NCBI RefSeq assembly: GCF_000515255.1
Contig: NZ_KI911559.1
Location: forward strand, 4,095,347 to 4,159,346
DNA length: 64,000 nucleotides
Direction of reading: 5' to 3'
From: Rhodovibrio salinarum DSM 9154
GTDB taxonomy: Bacteria; Pseudomonadota; Alphaproteobacteria; Kiloniellales; Rhodovibrionaceae
Translations under genes and position numbers: made by a program
Shown: piece after piece, positions 63,195 through 64,000 of the stretch
How positions within the stretch are numbered: position 1 is the first letter of the stretch
How the letters are laid out: each line of letters opens with the position of its first letter
Notes under the pieces: generated by a model
What the model saw: the letters and a program-made list of their open reading frames with translations, nothing else
Told to the model about the DNA's origin: nothing
Databases searched by the model: none

Positions 63195-64000
63195 TTAGAT
63201 TCGAAAGCCCAGGTCCTGCAGGGACAGCTTGATTTCGTCCAGGATCGCCGGATCGTCGATGGTCGGCGGCACCTCGATCTGCTCGCCATCGGCCATCTTG
63301 CGCATGGTAGCGCGCAGGATCTTGCCCGAGCGGGTCTTGGGCAGGCGGCTGACCACGGCGACGTGACGGAACGCGGCCACGGGACCGATCTCGTCACGCA
63401 CCCGCTGCACGCATTCCTTCTGGATATCAGCGTTCGCACGGTCGACACCAGCGGCCAGCACGACAAGGCCGACCGGCAACTGTCCCTTGAGTTCATCGCG
63501 CACGCCAACCACCGCGCACTCGGCGACGTCCGGATGCTCCGCCAGCACCTCCTCGACCGCGCCGGTGGAAAGGCGGTGACCGGCGACGTTGATGACATCG
63601 TCGGTCCGGCCCATCACGAACAGATAGCCGTCCTCGTCGAAGAAGCCGGCATCGCCGGTTCGGTAATAGCCGGGGAAAGCCTCCAGGTAGGCCTGATGAT
63701 ACCGATCGCGCGCCTGCCACAGGGTAGGCAGCGCCCCCGGCGGCAGCGGCAACTTGCAGACGATTGCGCCGATCTTGCCGCGCGGCATCTCCTGGCCCTC
63801 GCCGTCCAGGACGCGGACGTCCCAGCCCGGTACCGGCACGGTCGGCGAGCCGGCCTTCACCTGGAACTGTTCGAGCCCCATCGGGTTGGCGGCGATCGCC
63901 CAGCCGGTTTCGGTCTGCCACCAGTGGTCGATCACCGGCACGTTCAGCTTGTTCTGCGCCCAGTACAGCGTGTCCGGGTCGCACCGCTCGCCCGCCAGGA
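63195..64000 (-). CDS. Propionyl/acetyl-CoA synthetase-like protein (partial, N-terminus off window)
   Basis: The 268 C-terminal residues of an acyl-CoA synthetase are present and the gene runs off the right edge. Motifs: DHWWQTETGW, KLPLPPGALPTLW, FPGYYRTGDAGFFDEDGYL, GRTDDVINVAGHRLSTGAVE and the acylation-site Lys in LPKTRSGKILR. LPLPPG-LPTLW is characteristic of PrpE/ACSS3-like enzymes, so propionyl-CoA synthetase is favoured over acetyl-CoA synthetase. Confidence 0.9.
   Translation of the reverse strand, partial: LAGERCDPDTLYWAQNKLNVPVIDHWWQTETGWAIAANPMGLEQFQVKAGSPTVPVPGWDVRVLDGEGQEMPRGKIGAIVCKLPLPPGALPTLWQARDRYHQAYLEAFPGYYRTGDAGFFDEDGYLFVMGRTDDVINVAGHRLSTGAVEEVLAEHPDVAECAVVGVRDELKGQLPVGLVVLAAGVDRANADIQKECVQRVRDEIGPVAAFRHVAVVSRLPKTRSGKILRATMRKMADGEQIEVPPTIDDPAILDEIKLSLQDLGFRI

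Noticed and set aside
63044-63598. A 184-codon minus-strand frame overlapping the CoA ligase
   Set aside because: It lies in another frame of the well-supported CoA ligase and has no family similarity.

Overview
The window is GC-rich DNA from an alphaproteobacterium, most likely a Rhodospirillales-type lineage. Support comes from the alphaproteobacterial housekeeping set at the right end (TrcR/DUF1013, DUF1192, DUF2336, YqgE) and from frequent GTG/TTG starts with 4-nt stop/start overlaps. No rRNA, tRNA, CRISPR array, replication origin or attachment site was seen. The lineage is an inference; no species can be named.

Positions 1-43,050 are dominated by an exosortase A (XrtA/PEP-CTERM) exopolysaccharide locus. 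A leftward block (36,076 to 15,289) encodes the TPR lipoprotein PrsT, OPX export lipoprotein, chain-length determinant, tyrosine autokinase, XrtA ATPase, polysaccharide deacetylase, FemAB-like protein, an XrtA-EpsI fusion, amidotransferase, priming sugar-phosphate transferase, four glycosyltransferases and a Wzx-like flippase. A rightward arm (5,135-13,272) encodes an OPX domain fused to an outer-membrane beta-barrel, a secreted propeller/beta-helix protein, the exosortase-A-associated O-antigen-ligase-like protein, a small coupled membrane protein, a C-type-lectin-like secreted protein and a sulfotransferase. At the left edge are another glycosyltransferase and a very large partial RTX protein whose propeller and beta-helix resemble those of the rightward-arm protein. 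A truncated IS5-family element and a decayed IS66-family element (13,290-15,250) separate the two arms.

Regulation lies at 36,164-40,709. PrsK (histidine kinase) and PrsR (sigma54-dependent response regulator) form a coupled pair, diverging from a GcrA-like HTH protein, and a plausible sigma54 promoter precedes prsT. A DegT aminotransferase coupled to a tartrate/malate-type dehydrogenase follows, then two LuxR-type regulators with degenerate receivers. Together the genes suggest synthesis, chain-length control, modification (deacetylation, amidation, sulfation, possibly epimerisation or cleavage) and export of a complex polysaccharide, tied to exosortase sorting; no PEP-CTERM substrate is encoded here.

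From about 45,100 rightward the content is mostly housekeeping: a MarR/Rrf2 divergent pair, DUF6165, a CPBP protease, DUF1499, DusA, threonine synthase, an M16 peptidase, RimJ-like acetyltransferase, a Cys-rich small protein, YqgE, DsbD/ScsB, peroxiredoxin, DUF2336, DUF1192, quinone oxidoreductase, a coiled-coil protein, TrcR, an SDR, and a propionyl-CoA-synthetase-like gene cut by the right edge.
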